Origin: ZC4RG29 sp035304385
GTDB taxonomy: Bacteria; Bacteroidota; Bacteroidia; Cytophagales; Cyclobacteriaceae
Length of the DNA stretch: 64,000 bases
NCBI GenBank assembly: GCA_035304385.1
Contig: DATGQD010000027.1
Span: 1-64,000, forward strand
Reading direction: 5' to 3'
Part shown: piece after piece, positions 51,623 to 60,218 of the stretch
Position numbering within the stretch: the stretch's first letter is position 1
How the letters are laid out: the number at the start of each line of letters is the position of its first letter
Made by a program: the position numbers and the translations under genes
Notes under the pieces: model-generated
Databases searched by the model: none
What the model was told of the DNA's origin: nothing
Seen by the model: only the letters and a program-made list of their open reading frames with translations

Positions 51623-52195
51623 ATGAAAGGAATTGCTGTGGTCATCCTGACGCTCGTCGCAGGTGCCGTTTCCGGTCAGACGATTACGAATTTCTCCGCC
51701 CGGGATGTCGTAAGCGGAGCGTCGTTCACCGTCAACAGCGGATCCCATCCCAAGGGTATCGTGGTAATCTTCACCAGCAACACCTGCCCTTTCGATGCCT
51801 ACTATTATGACCGCCTCAACAAGATCGCGGCCGACTACAGCGGTCGCATCCCTGTGGTGTTCGTCAATCCCCATCCGGGGGAAGACGAGTCCGCCGACGC
51901 CATGAAAACACTCGCCGCTCGCCGCGGTTTCAAAGTGCCCTATCTTGCAGATAAAGATCAAGCGGTGATGCGCGCGCTAAAGGTGACGCGAACGCCCGAA
52001 GCCCTCGTGCTGAAACCTGAAGGTGGTGGGTACAGCGTATTTTATCGCGGCGCTATTGACGACAATGCGCAGGTCGCCACCGATGTGCATCGCCAATACC
52101 TCACCGACGCTATCGATGCTCTTCTCGCCGGCGGGAAGCCGTCGCGGCCTGTAGTGCGCCCGATGGGGTGTAATGTGAGAAGCAGTGGACAGTAG
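51623..52195 (+). CDS. Exported thioredoxin-like (redoxin) protein with single active-site Cys
   Basis: 190 residues with a signal peptide (IAVVILTLVAGAVSGQ). Thioredoxin-fold features are FSARDVVSGASFTV, KGIVVIFTSNTCPFDAY with Cys55 (peroxidatic-type, not CxxC), and a cis-Pro in RTPEALVLKP. A second Cys occurs near the C-terminus (PMGCNV) and might resolve the first. Family members often work in the periplasm near the outer membrane; the substrate is unknown. The start is 5 bp after the upstream stop, so they may be co-transcribed. Confidence 0.83.
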   Translation: MKGIAVVILTLVAGAVSGQTITNFSARDVVSGASFTVNSGSHPKGIVVIFTSNTCPFDAYYYDRLNKIAADYSGRIPVVFVNPHPGEDESADAMKTLAARRGFKVPYLADKDQAVMRALKVTRTPEALVLKPEGGGYSVFYRGAIDDNAQVATDVHRQYLTDAIDALLAGGKPSRPVVRPMGCNVRSSGQ

Positions 52196-52238
52196 GTTCC
52201 CGTTAGCGCCTTCGCGGTAGAAAGGCAAGCCCGCAAAG

Positions 52239-53093
52239 CTACTCCCCCAAATCACCACCGTCGGCGATGATGAGCAACAGCTCTTTTACCTCCTCAGCTT
52301 TGGCGTGTTCTCCCATCTTGTCGAACGACATGATCAGGTTGCGGAGTACCCTGCGAATGATCTCCAGGTTGGAGCAGGGTTCGAAGAAGGAATCCTGGGG
52401 TGTAAGGTGCAGCTCGTTGATGTAGTTCTCTATGTCCTTACGTGAAAAGATCAACCCTTTGTTGAACGCGTTGATGTAAAACTGCGGGTTGCGGTCATCC
52501 TTGTACGTAAGGATGAAAAGATTGGGCAAGTTGACGCCGTAAACCGGGAGCTTCAGCTTTTGGGCTACCAAAAGGTAAATCACACATAGCGTTATCGGGT
52601 TTCCTTTCCTGGTTTCAAGGACTACGTTGATCATGGAATTTCCAGGCGAATGGAAATTCTTTGTGTTAGCTCCGAATTTTAGTTTGCTGAACAGGACGCT
52701 GTTGATGATCTTAATCTGGTCGAAGGGATACAGGTCGGGTTTGAACTCCAGCCACGTCTCGTAATAGATTTGTTCCAGATCCTGCTTCAGCCTTAACAAC
52801 TCGATGTCGGGGTACTGGTACGTTGCAACCAGCCACATTCCTGTGAGCAGGTCGTGCTCTTCGCCTTCATACCATTCCCTCAGGCGTTCCTTAAGAATTT
52901 CAAACTGAAGTTCGTGGATCAGTTCCTCGATCCGCCGCTGCACATAAGGGTTAAAATTATTCTCCCACTCCTCTTCCAGAAAAGGAATGACCTCCTTACC
53001 CAGTGACCGGATCTTCTCCACCACATGAGACACCACCTGATCGTCATCGTCGTCAAGAAGTGAGATTAATGCCCGCAGCTCTTTGGACTCCAT
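52239..53093 (-). CDS. SirB1/transglutaminase-like domain protein
   Basis: 284 residues. The C-terminal two-thirds matches the Transglut_core2/SirB1 family (INSVLFSKLKFGANTKNF, RKGNPITLCVIYLLVAQKL with Cys in the expected active-site place, NLPNLFILTYKD, FYINAFNKGLIFSR). An acidic N-terminal helical part precedes it. The Cys of the Transglut core is present, but enzyme activity has not been shown for this family. Its start codon lies 6 bp from an octamer array, so its promoter and leader may be made of repeats. Confidence 0.78.
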   Translation of the reverse strand: MESKELRALISLLDDDDDQVVSHVVEKIRSLGKEVIPFLEEEWENNFNPYVQRRIEELIHELQFEILKERLREWYEGEEHDLLTGMWLVATYQYPDIELLRLKQDLEQIYYETWLEFKPDLYPFDQIKIINSVLFSKLKFGANTKNFHSPGNSMINVVLETRKGNPITLCVIYLLVAQKLKLPVYGVNLPNLFILTYKDDRNPQFYINAFNKGLIFSRKDIENYINELHLTPQDSFFEPCSNLEIIRRVLRNLIMSFDKMGEHAKAEEVKELLLIIADGGDLGE

Positions 53094-53098
53094 AAATC

Positions 53099-53172
53099 AA
53101 TGAGTGAATGAGTGAATGAGTGAATGAGTGAATGGGTGAATGGGTGAATGGGGTGAATGGGTGAATGGATAA
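53099..53172. repeat. AGTGAATG octamer array upstream of the SirB1-like gene
   Basis: About nine units of AGTGAATG, drifting to GGTGAATG, cover 53099-53172 and start 6 bp from the SirB1-like start codon. The 120 bp after it keep degraded ATGGGT units. Orientation is opposite to the arrays at 30432 and 53954. Confidence 0.8.
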
Positions 53173-53291
53173 ATGGGTAATTCAATAAACGATAAATGGG
53201 TGAACGGTGAAATAGTAAATGGGGTTCCGTAATCCATTGACAAAAGTACCACCAAACCGTGGACGAACCAACTGTGTTCTGAAGCCTGAAA

Positions 53292-53672
53292 TCAGCGGGT
53301 CGCCCGCCTTGCCGTCGAAAGTATGGCCACCAGTTCCTGGCCTTCCGCCTCAAATTTTGCCGTTTTCGATTTGACGACAATACCGGAATCCACCAGTATC
53401 TCTAACCAAAAAAGGCTCTCGTCGAGTTCCTCAACCGTGACGCTCAGCTTGGCAAAAAACTCCGCCTTGGACCTCGCCCTACATACTGCCCTGTAGTTTG
53501 CGGCGGCGCTGAGAGAGGATCGTAAGAATTGATCGCCAATTATCCTTCCCTCCCCCGTCTGGGGAAGACCCCGAAATATCTCGATGCCCATCAAAGCAAA
53601 ATCTTTCGTCCTCGCCCTCATCCGCGAAACAAACGCCTCTTTTGATATCTCAATATTTTGCTGCCTGTTCAC
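53292..53672 (-). CDS. Four-helix bundle protein (S23/bAvd-like)
   Basis: 126 residues: RTKDFALMGIEIFRGLP, IIGDQFLRSSLSAAANYRAVCRARSKAEFF, LSVTVEELDESLFWLEIL. This is the four-helix bundle family (23S rRNA intervening-sequence protein and bAvd). Elsewhere it occurs in rRNA spacers or as the accessory of diversity-generating reverse transcriptases. Here there is no reverse transcriptase, template/variable repeat or rRNA beside it, so it is a solitary member of unknown role. Confidence 0.85.
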   Translation of the reverse strand: MNRQQNIEISKEAFVSRMRARTKDFALMGIEIFRGLPQTGEGRIIGDQFLRSSLSAAANYRAVCRARSKAEFFAKLSVTVEELDESLFWLEILVDSGIVVKSKTAKFEAEGQELVAILSTARRATR

Positions 53673-53953
53673 GAGAAAAAAATCAAATTATGTCACCCAA
53701 CGTAGTAGCGTACGAGCCACCAAGTAAAGTTCAGCTTTCAGGTAAAAACTGTCAAGAGTCTGTCAAGAAAATACTAAAAAAATTAACGCAGCCACCATTT
53801 GTCGCGACTGCCTTACTCTCTCATTCTTCCCTCGCTTGGCCACCCAGCCCAAACTTCATCCTCCCATGACCTTCCATGCACTCATTTCTCACTCCTCTCG
53901 TTATTCCAATTAATTAGCTTTTTTACCCAAACCACCTCGCCTGCCTACCACCC
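53673..53953. other. Intergenic stretch without clear gene content
   Basis: 281 bp between the four-helix bundle gene and an octamer array. It contains a TGTCAAGA direct duplication (about 53748 and 53759), CT-rich sequence in the middle, and no frame with protein-like character. I see no hairpin or promoter I can support. Confidence 0.5.
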
Positions 53954-53998
53954 CATTCACTCATTCGCTCATTCACTCATTCACTCATTCACTCATTG
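53954..53998. repeat. ATTCACTC octamer array downstream of the carboxylase gene
   Basis: About 5.5 units of CATTCACT with one CGCT variant. It ends two bases from the carboxylase stop codon, the same kind of position as the array beside helD. Confidence 0.8.
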
Positions 53999-53999
53999 T

Positions 54000-55631
54000 C
54001 TACACCTGAATAACCCCCACATTAAACCTCTCCACAGGCGCGTGATTCGCTGCGGCGATTCCGGTAGAGATTAGTTGGCGGGTTTCGGAAGGGGTGACGA
54101 TGTCGTCGACCCAGAGGCGGGCTGCAGCATAGTAGGGACTTAGTTGTGCATTGTACCGGTCGGTAATTTCTTCGAGAAGTCGCGCTTCCTCTTCTTCGGA
54201 TAATGTTTTGCCTTTTGCTTTTTCCGCATTCACACGAATCTGTAAAAGAGTGCGCGCCGCAGAGTTGCCGCTCATCACGGCGATCTGTGCAGTAGGCCAG
54301 GCAACAATTAGGCGGGGATCGTAGGCTTTGCCGCACATCGCATAGTTGCCCGCACCATACGAGTTACCCACGATGATGGTGAACTTCGGCACGGTAGAGT
54401 TAGCGACAGCGTTTACCATCTTGGCGCCGTCTTTAATGATGCCGCCCTGTTCTGCTTTGCTGCCCACCATAAAACCACTGACATCCTGCAGAAAGACGAC
54501 AGGTATTTTGCGCTGGTTGCAGTTCATGATAAATCGTGCCGCTTTGTCTGCTGAATCAGAATAGATCACGCCGCCCATCTGCATTTCACCCTTTCGTGTC
54601 TTTACCACTTTGCGCTGATTGGCTACAATACCCACGGCCCATCCGTCGATACGTGCCCACCCGCAGATGATGGTCTTTCCGTAGAGCGCCTTATATTCAT
54701 CAAAGGCCGAGTCGTCGACAAGGCGTTCGATGATTTCCTTCATGTCATAAGGCTTGGTCCGGTCGTAAGGAAGGAGTCCGGCGATTTCGTCGATGGATTT
54801 TTTTGGAGGTTGTGGTGTGATGCGGTTAAAGCCGGCAGCATCAGGCGCTCCGATCTTATCGACGACGGAGCGGATATAATCCAGGCATGACTTGTCGTCC
54901 GGAAACTTATTGTCGGTGACTCCGGATATCTCGCTATGGGTAGTAGCGCCGCCCAATGTCTCATTGTCGATTTCTTCTCCGATCGCGGCCTTCACCAGGT
55001 ATGAGCCTGCCAGAAAGATAGTGCCGGTCTTGTCGACGATCACCGCCTCATCCGACATGATCGGGAGGTACGCGCCGCCTGCGACACAGTTTCCCATGAT
55101 GGCTGCAATCTGCACGATACCCATAGACGATAGCTTCGCGTTGTTGCGAAATTGACGGCCGAAGTGGTCGCGGTCAGGGAAGATCTCATCCTGCATGGGA
55201 AGGAAGACCCCCGCGCTGTCGACCAGGTAAATGACCGGCAACCGGTTTTCCATGGCGATCTCCTGCGCGCGAAGATTCTTTTTCGCCGTCATAGGAAACC
55301 ACGCTCCTGCCTTCACCGTGGCATCGTTGGCAACGATCACGCAGAGTCGTCCGCTGACCTGACCGATGCCTGTGACGACTCCGGCGGAAGGACAGCCGCC
55401 GTACTCTTCGTACATGTCGTCAGCAGCAAACAGTCCGATCTCCAGGAATTCGGTCGAAGGGTCGATCAGGTACGCAATGCGTTCGCGGGCTGTAAGTTTT
55501 CCGCGTGCATGTTGCTCTTCAATTTTCTTTTCGCCGCCGCCTGCAAAGATTTTCTTCCTGCGTGCCTGCAGTTTCGTCAGGAGTTGCCCAAACTGATCTT
55601 CATTTTTATTGAACTCCAGGTTATCGCTCAT
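54000..55631 (-). CDS. Acyl-CoA carboxylase, carboxyltransferase (beta) subunit
   Basis: 543 residues. The biotin-dependent carboxyltransferase fold is clear: ERIAYLIDPSTEFLEIGLFA, then CVIVANDATVKAGAWFP, ENRLPVIYLVDSAGVFLP and, in the second half, VVFLQDVSGFMVGSKAEQGGI and GNSYGAGNYAMCGKAYDPR. This pattern fits methylcrotonyl-CoA carboxylase beta chains best, with propionyl-CoA carboxylase as the alternative. It moves CO2 from carboxybiotin to a short acyl-CoA; the biotin subunit is not next to it. It follows the MCE gene by 14 bp. Confidence 0.88.
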   Translation of the reverse strand: MSDNLEFNKNEDQFGQLLTKLQARRKKIFAGGGEKKIEEQHARGKLTARERIAYLIDPSTEFLEIGLFAADDMYEEYGGCPSAGVVTGIGQVSGRLCVIVANDATVKAGAWFPMTAKKNLRAQEIAMENRLPVIYLVDSAGVFLPMQDEIFPDRDHFGRQFRNNAKLSSMGIVQIAAIMGNCVAGGAYLPIMSDEAVIVDKTGTIFLAGSYLVKAAIGEEIDNETLGGATTHSEISGVTDNKFPDDKSCLDYIRSVVDKIGAPDAAGFNRITPQPPKKSIDEIAGLLPYDRTKPYDMKEIIERLVDDSAFDEYKALYGKTIICGWARIDGWAVGIVANQRKVVKTRKGEMQMGGVIYSDSADKAARFIMNCNQRKIPVVFLQDVSGFMVGSKAEQGGIIKDGAKMVNAVANSTVPKFTIIVGNSYGAGNYAMCGKAYDPRLIVAWPTAQIAVMSGNSAARTLLQIRVNAEKAKGKTLSEEEEARLLEEITDRYNAQLSPYYAAARLWVDDIVTPSETRQLISTGIAAANHAPVERFNVGVIQV

Positions 55632-55645
55632 GAAGACAGGTTTCG

Positions 55646-56596
55646 TTACTCCTGGTTTTTCTTGAGATCCCGTTCAATTCTTTTCTTGCTTTTGCCGAGC
55701 GGCGCAAGAAAATGCTTGGGGTTAGTGTTGAAGTGAGTGGCGAGCGTGTCGAGGTTAAGGAGGAGGGTGTTCAGGTTCTGGTAGAGCTCGTCCTCAGTGA
55801 GCATCTTCCCAACGGTATTATCATCGCTGGTCATCTTACCCAGGGCGGCATTGAACGACTCCAGCGCCGCCTGAGTTTTGGTTATGGTAGCGCTCAATTC
55901 GAGTACCTTGAGGGAGTCGGAAAGAGACCGCAGGTTGCTCATAGTCGGACGCAGGTCTTCCAGTGCGGTGTTAAGATTTTGCGCGACCACACGGTAGTCG
56001 GTCGCCAGTTCCTGCACCGAATTACCGGCCGTAGACAAGGCGCGGTTAATATGATAAGGGGTTGTCACGAGCCGGCTGAATATGGTATCCAGTTGTTCTG
56101 TATTGCGCGTGAGGTTATCGACAAGGACATTGAATTTCCGCAAAGTGACCTGAAGGTTGTCTGCAACAGGCACGGCACTTTCGGCGAGGATATCCGTAAT
56201 GCCCCGGTCCAGATTGGACCGCAAGGTGTCGCCTGGCTGCAGGATGTTCGAGCCGGTGACGTTCTGTAGCAAGATGGACTTGTTTCCTAAAAAGTCGCCT
56301 GTGAGTATGGCAGTGGTGGAGTCGGTGAGCATGATATCGGAATCAATCTCGAGCGTCACCAGCACCAGGTTTCCGTTGTCCTGGAGAATTTCAATGTCGC
56401 CTACCCTGCCGACAGCAAATCCATTTAAGAACACCTGGTTTGATTGCGTCAGCTTGTCGACATTGTTATAGACCGCGTAGTACTTGTTTGTTGAGCTAAA
56501 GAAATCGATGCCTTTCAGAAAGTTGAACCCGAAATACAACAACACCAGGGCGACGACCATGAACAGGCCCACTTTAAACTCTTTGGATACCTTCAT
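55646..56596 (-). CDS. MlaD-type MCE family protein
   Basis: 316 residues with one N-terminal transmembrane helix (KVGLFMVVALVLLYFGFNFL), then the MCE domain (YYAVYNNVDKLTQSNQVFLNGFAVGRVGDIEI) and a long helical tail (RLVTTPYHINRALSTAGNSVQE, LRSLSDSLKVLELSATITK). It is a phospholipid-transport substrate binder of the Mla type, facing the periplasm. The matching Mla ATPase and permease are not in the window. It lies between an amidase gene and the carboxylase gene on one strand. Confidence 0.9.
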   Translation of the reverse strand: MKVSKEFKVGLFMVVALVLLYFGFNFLKGIDFFSSTNKYYAVYNNVDKLTQSNQVFLNGFAVGRVGDIEILQDNGNLVLVTLEIDSDIMLTDSTTAILTGDFLGNKSILLQNVTGSNILQPGDTLRSNLDRGITDILAESAVPVADNLQVTLRKFNVLVDNLTRNTEQLDTIFSRLVTTPYHINRALSTAGNSVQELATDYRVVAQNLNTALEDLRPTMSNLRSLSDSLKVLELSATITKTQAALESFNAALGKMTSDDNTVGKMLTEDELYQNLNTLLLNLDTLATHFNTNPKHFLAPLGKSKKRIERDLKKNQE

Positions 56597-56680
56597 GCAT
56601 TACTGGTTAGTGATGCACGCTTACCCAGTTCCCGGGTTCATTACGATGCGTGCGCCTGAAAGTTACGCAGAATCCGGTTG

Positions 56681-57463
56681 TCAATTGACCGTTTCCACCT
56701 CTAATTTATACTCCTTGAAGGCTCGGTAGATTCCCGAAGCGATTAGATCCTGACCTCGTTCCGAACCCAGGTAGTCTTCTTCCTGAGGGTTTGTAATGAA
56801 TCCGGTTTCCACCAACACGCTGGGCATAGCGGTCTTGTAGAGCACCACAAATCCCGCCTGCTTTACGCCCCGGCTGTGGCGGCCCACACGTGTCTTGAAC
56901 TGATTCTCCACTTTCTGCGCCATCTTAAGACTGCTTTCGTAGTAGGCGTCCTGCGTCAGGGAAAAGAGTATATACGACTCCGGACTGTTCGGGTCAAAGC
57001 CTTCGTACCGCTCTTTGTAGTCCTCGTCAAGAAGGATCACCGAGTTTTCACGTTTCGCCACCTCAAGGTTCGACTCTGACCGGTGAAGACCCATCACCCA
57101 CGTCTCGGTGCCATAGGTGGTACGGTTGGGGATGGAGTTGACATGTATTGAAATAAAAAGGTCGGCGTCTGCCTTGTTGGCGATGTCCGCCCGCTTGTCG
57201 AGCGGAACATACGTATCGTCCTTTCGCGTGTAGACTACCTGAACGCCAGGTACATTCTGTTCGATATACTTGCCGACCTTAAGTGCGATGGCAAGTGCAA
57301 TGTCTTTCTCCTTATACTTGCGTCCATGGGTTCCCGGATCGTGGCCGCCATGGCCGGCATCGACAACAACCTTGCTGAGCTTGAATTCCTTGTGACGAAT
57401 TGAACTGGCTGAATTTAGCAAGGTAATTGCTAGCAAAATGCAAGTAATTCCAATATTCCTCAC
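56681..57463 (-). CDS. N-acetylmuramoyl-L-alanine amidase (amidase_3)
   Basis: 260 residues from the GTG at 57463; earlier in-frame codons would run into the divergent lptD gene and are rejected. A signal peptide (IGITCILLAITLLNSASS) is followed by the amidase_3 domain: KVVVDAGHGGHDPG (Zn His), KEKDIALAIA (Zn Glu), LFISIHVNSIPNR (Zn His) and SVLVETGFITNPQEE (catalytic Glu). It cuts the stem peptide from peptidoglycan in cell separation and remodelling. Confidence 0.9.
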   Translation of the reverse strand: MRNIGITCILLAITLLNSASSIRHKEFKLSKVVVDAGHGGHDPGTHGRKYKEKDIALAIALKVGKYIEQNVPGVQVVYTRKDDTYVPLDKRADIANKADADLFISIHVNSIPNRTTYGTETWVMGLHRSESNLEVAKRENSVILLDEDYKERYEGFDPNSPESYILFSLTQDAYYESSLKMAQKVENQFKTRVGRHSRGVKQAGFVVLYKTAMPSVLVETGFITNPQEEDYLGSERGQDLIASGIYRAFKEYKLEVETVN

Positions 57464-57509
57464 GGTCAGTTCAATGTTCAGACAAATTGCGATAACTTTA
57501 CGCAAATTT

Positions 57510-57522
57510 GTGAAATTTTCAC
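57510..57522. promoter_or_regulatory. Inverted repeat GTGAAA-T-TTTCAC between amidase and lptD
   Basis: A perfect 6-1-6 inverted repeat in the short space between two divergent envelope genes, 47 bp from the amidase start. It could be an operator for both. Its binder is not known. Confidence 0.4.
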
Positions 57523-57554
57523 TAAAACGTAAAAATCCCACGATTAGCCGAAGT

Positions 57555-60215
57555 GTGCTCCGATTTTTCGTTTTGTTTTTTTTGCTTACACTTGGCGCGC
57601 CGTCACTCCACGCACAGGTAGAGACCCCTATTAGCGATCCTGGCGAACTTCCGGTGCGCGCCGACACGCTGATCTCCAACGACACCATCCCGACAGATAC
57701 CGCGGCCGTTCGGCCCGACACAACCGCGACGCAAGATCAAAGCGATATCGAAACTACTATCAAATACTCTGCCCGAGATTCCATTCGCGCCAGCATCGAC
57801 GGAAAAAAAATATGGCTTTACGGCCAGGCGAGAATCGTCTACGGCCAAATTCAGCTGGAAGCAGAGGAAATCCTCATCGACTACGACAAAGGGACCCTCA
57901 CCGCCCAGGGCAGGCGTGACTCCACCGGCCAGCGTATTGGCTTTCCCGTATTCCAGGATGGCGCAGACCTGTACGAGACTAAAGACATCGTCTACAATTA
58001 CCGCACGGGGCGGGCCCGGATTTCGGAAGTGGTGACCAAACAGGGAGAAGGTATCGTGCACGTACAGCATGCGTTCAAAAATGAAAAGGACGAACTCTTC
58101 AGCGTCAACAACGCCTATACCACGTGTGACCTCGAGCACCCCCACTTTCTCATCCGTTCCACCAAAAGCAAATCCATACCCGGCGACAAGATCGTCTCCG
58201 GCCCGTTTTACCTCGAGTTCAACGACATTCCGTTGCCGGCAGGCTTTCTCTTCGGCATGTTCCCGATAGAACGCGAGAGCAAGTCCGGTATACTGTTTCC
58301 ATCCTACGGCGAAGAAAGACGTAGGGGTTACAACCTCCGCGGGCTGGGATATTTCTTTGATATCAACGACTACATCAAGTTGGGGATTGAAACCGACCTG
58401 TACTCGAAAGGTGGTCATGCCATCAACGTGCGGTCTAACTACAACAAACGCTACCGGTATTCCGGCTCGTTGCTGTTCTCCTATTCCAACACCAAAATTA
58501 CCGACCGTATCGAAGCGCCGACCTCAACAGTCGACTACCGTCTGGCGTGGTCGCATCAACCACAAACCCGGGGTAACAGCCGCTTTTCAGCTTCCGTAAA
58601 TGCCGCCACGAGCACTTACAATCAAAACAATAATCTCAACTACGGCCTAAATACCGACATCAACAACAATACAGGCCTGAGCAACATCTCCGCCAAGTTG
58701 AGTTCTACCGTCTCCTATACCAAGAAGTTCGCCGGCACCCCGTTTTCACTTGGCGTCAACGGAAGTATCAATCAGGACCTCAGAACCCGGTTGGTGGACC
58801 TGCCCTTCCCAAACATCAGTGTCAACATGACAAACCTCTATCCGTTCCAGCGAAAGGACGGGAGGACGACGCCACTCGATAATTTCTCTATCGGATATAA
58901 GATGACGGCCACCAACCGCATCACCAATAATATTGGTCGTGTATCGCCCGAGGCTACGCGCGACAGCATTGCGCCGTTCACCATGGAGAACCTTTCGCTG
59001 TTCATGAAAAACGCCCGAAAGGGAGTCCGCCACACGATTCCCATTTCAACTTCCAACAAGTTGCTCCGCTACTTCACCCTCTCACCCAGCATCAGCTACG
59101 ACGAACGATGGTACTTTGAACAACTCGATTGGCAATACAGATTCGGCGACGACACTGTACTCGTAGCCGACACGATCAGACGGTTCAACCGGATCGCGAA
59201 CTACACCATGAGCGCCGGTCTCACCACACGTATCTACGGTATGTTCTTTTTCAAGCGGGGGAATGTGAAGGCCATACGCCACGTGATCAATCCGACGATT
59301 AGCTTCAGCTATGCGCCCGACTTTCAGAAAAATGACGACTACTTCCAGCTCCTTACCGACCCTAAGACCAATCGGCAATTCTACCGTTCGCGGCATGAGG
59401 GCTTTGTATATGGAGGGTCATCGCCGGGACACAGTGGATCGATCGGCTTCGGCATCGGGAACAACGTGGAGATGAAAGTGCAGAATGAAAGAGACTCGGT
59501 AGCCAGGAAGGTGATGCTCCTCAACAACCTGTCGTTTAGTTCAAGCTATAATATCTTTGCCGATTCCTTCAACCTGGCGCCCATCTCGATTTCCGCGAAC
59601 ACGAACATTCGCGACAACCTGATCAACATTAACCTGAGCGCCAGCCTCGACCCGTATGCCTATGTTGTCGACGGCGAGGGCGTCGAACGACGTGTCAATA
59701 GTTACGCGTTCAAGTCGGGCAAACTCGGCCGCATCACCTCGGCAAGCCTGGCCGCCAGCACAAATCTTAACCCCAAAGCCCGGGAGCGAGGGCAGCAGAC
59801 GCGGGAAAAAGTGGCTCAATCCGACCTGCCCGCGGCCGAAAAGGAGTTCATCATTCGGAATCCGGAAATGTATGTCGACTTCGAAGTGCCGTGGGGTTTG
59901 CAGCTGAGTTACAACCTGTCATACAGCCATCCGGTGAATACGGATCCGAGGATCACACAAACGCTACAGTTTTCGGGTGAGCTGGCGTTATCCGAGAAGT
60001 GGAAAACGATTTTCTCCAGCGGCTATCACTTTGAATCGAAAGAATTTACGCAGACTACACTTACCATTTCACGGGACCTGCACTGCTGGGCGATGAGTTT
60101 ATGGTGGGTACCCTTTGGAAGATTTCAGTCGTATAATTTCACCATCAGCGTCAAATCCGCCCTGCTAAGAGACCTCAAGCTGGAACGTCGGAAGCCTTTC
60201 TTCGACAACTTCTGA
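57555..60215 (+). CDS. lptD: LPS-assembly outer-membrane protein LptD (OstA)
   Basis: About 886 residues if started at the GTG at 57555, where a clean signal peptide begins (VLRFFVLFFLLTLGAPSLHAQ). A longer frame from 57438 gives 925 but would overlap the divergent amidase gene. An OstA/LptA-like jelly roll (about 60-215, KIWLYGQARIVYGQIQLEAEEIL; ETKDIVYNYRTGRARI) precedes a large barrel (SGILFPSYGEERRRGYNLRGLGYFF and many aromatic strand ends such as YRYSGSLLFSYSN). It places lipopolysaccharide into the outer leaflet. In Bacteroidota, LptD has few Cys in the usual places, as here. Confidence 0.9.
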   Translation: MLRFFVLFFLLTLGAPSLHAQVETPISDPGELPVRADTLISNDTIPTDTAAVRPDTTATQDQSDIETTIKYSARDSIRASIDGKKIWLYGQARIVYGQIQLEAEEILIDYDKGTLTAQGRRDSTGQRIGFPVFQDGADLYETKDIVYNYRTGRARISEVVTKQGEGIVHVQHAFKNEKDELFSVNNAYTTCDLEHPHFLIRSTKSKSIPGDKIVSGPFYLEFNDIPLPAGFLFGMFPIERESKSGILFPSYGEERRRGYNLRGLGYFFDINDYIKLGIETDLYSKGGHAINVRSNYNKRYRYSGSLLFSYSNTKITDRIEAPTSTVDYRLAWSHQPQTRGNSRFSASVNAATSTYNQNNNLNYGLNTDINNNTGLSNISAKLSSTVSYTKKFAGTPFSLGVNGSINQDLRTRLVDLPFPNISVNMTNLYPFQRKDGRTTPLDNFSIGYKMTATNRITNNIGRVSPEATRDSIAPFTMENLSLFMKNARKGVRHTIPISTSNKLLRYFTLSPSISYDERWYFEQLDWQYRFGDDTVLVADTIRRFNRIANYTMSAGLTTRIYGMFFFKRGNVKAIRHVINPTISFSYAPDFQKNDDYFQLLTDPKTNRQFYRSRHEGFVYGGSSPGHSGSIGFGIGNNVEMKVQNERDSVARKVMLLNNLSFSSSYNIFADSFNLAPISISANTNIRDNLININLSASLDPYAYVVDGEGVERRVNSYAFKSGKLGRITSASLAASTNLNPKARERGQQTREKVAQSDLPAAEKEFIIRNPEMYVDFEVPWGLQLSYNLSYSHPVNTDPRITQTLQFSGELALSEKWKTIFSSGYHFESKEFTQTTLTISRDLHCWAMSLWWVPFGRFQSYNFTISVKSALLRDLKLERRKPFFDNF

Positions 60216-60218
60216 TAC

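Noticed and set aside
57464..57721. N-terminal extension of the amidase frame
   Set aside because: It overlaps the lptD gene, and a signal peptide starts cleanly at the GTG at 57463.
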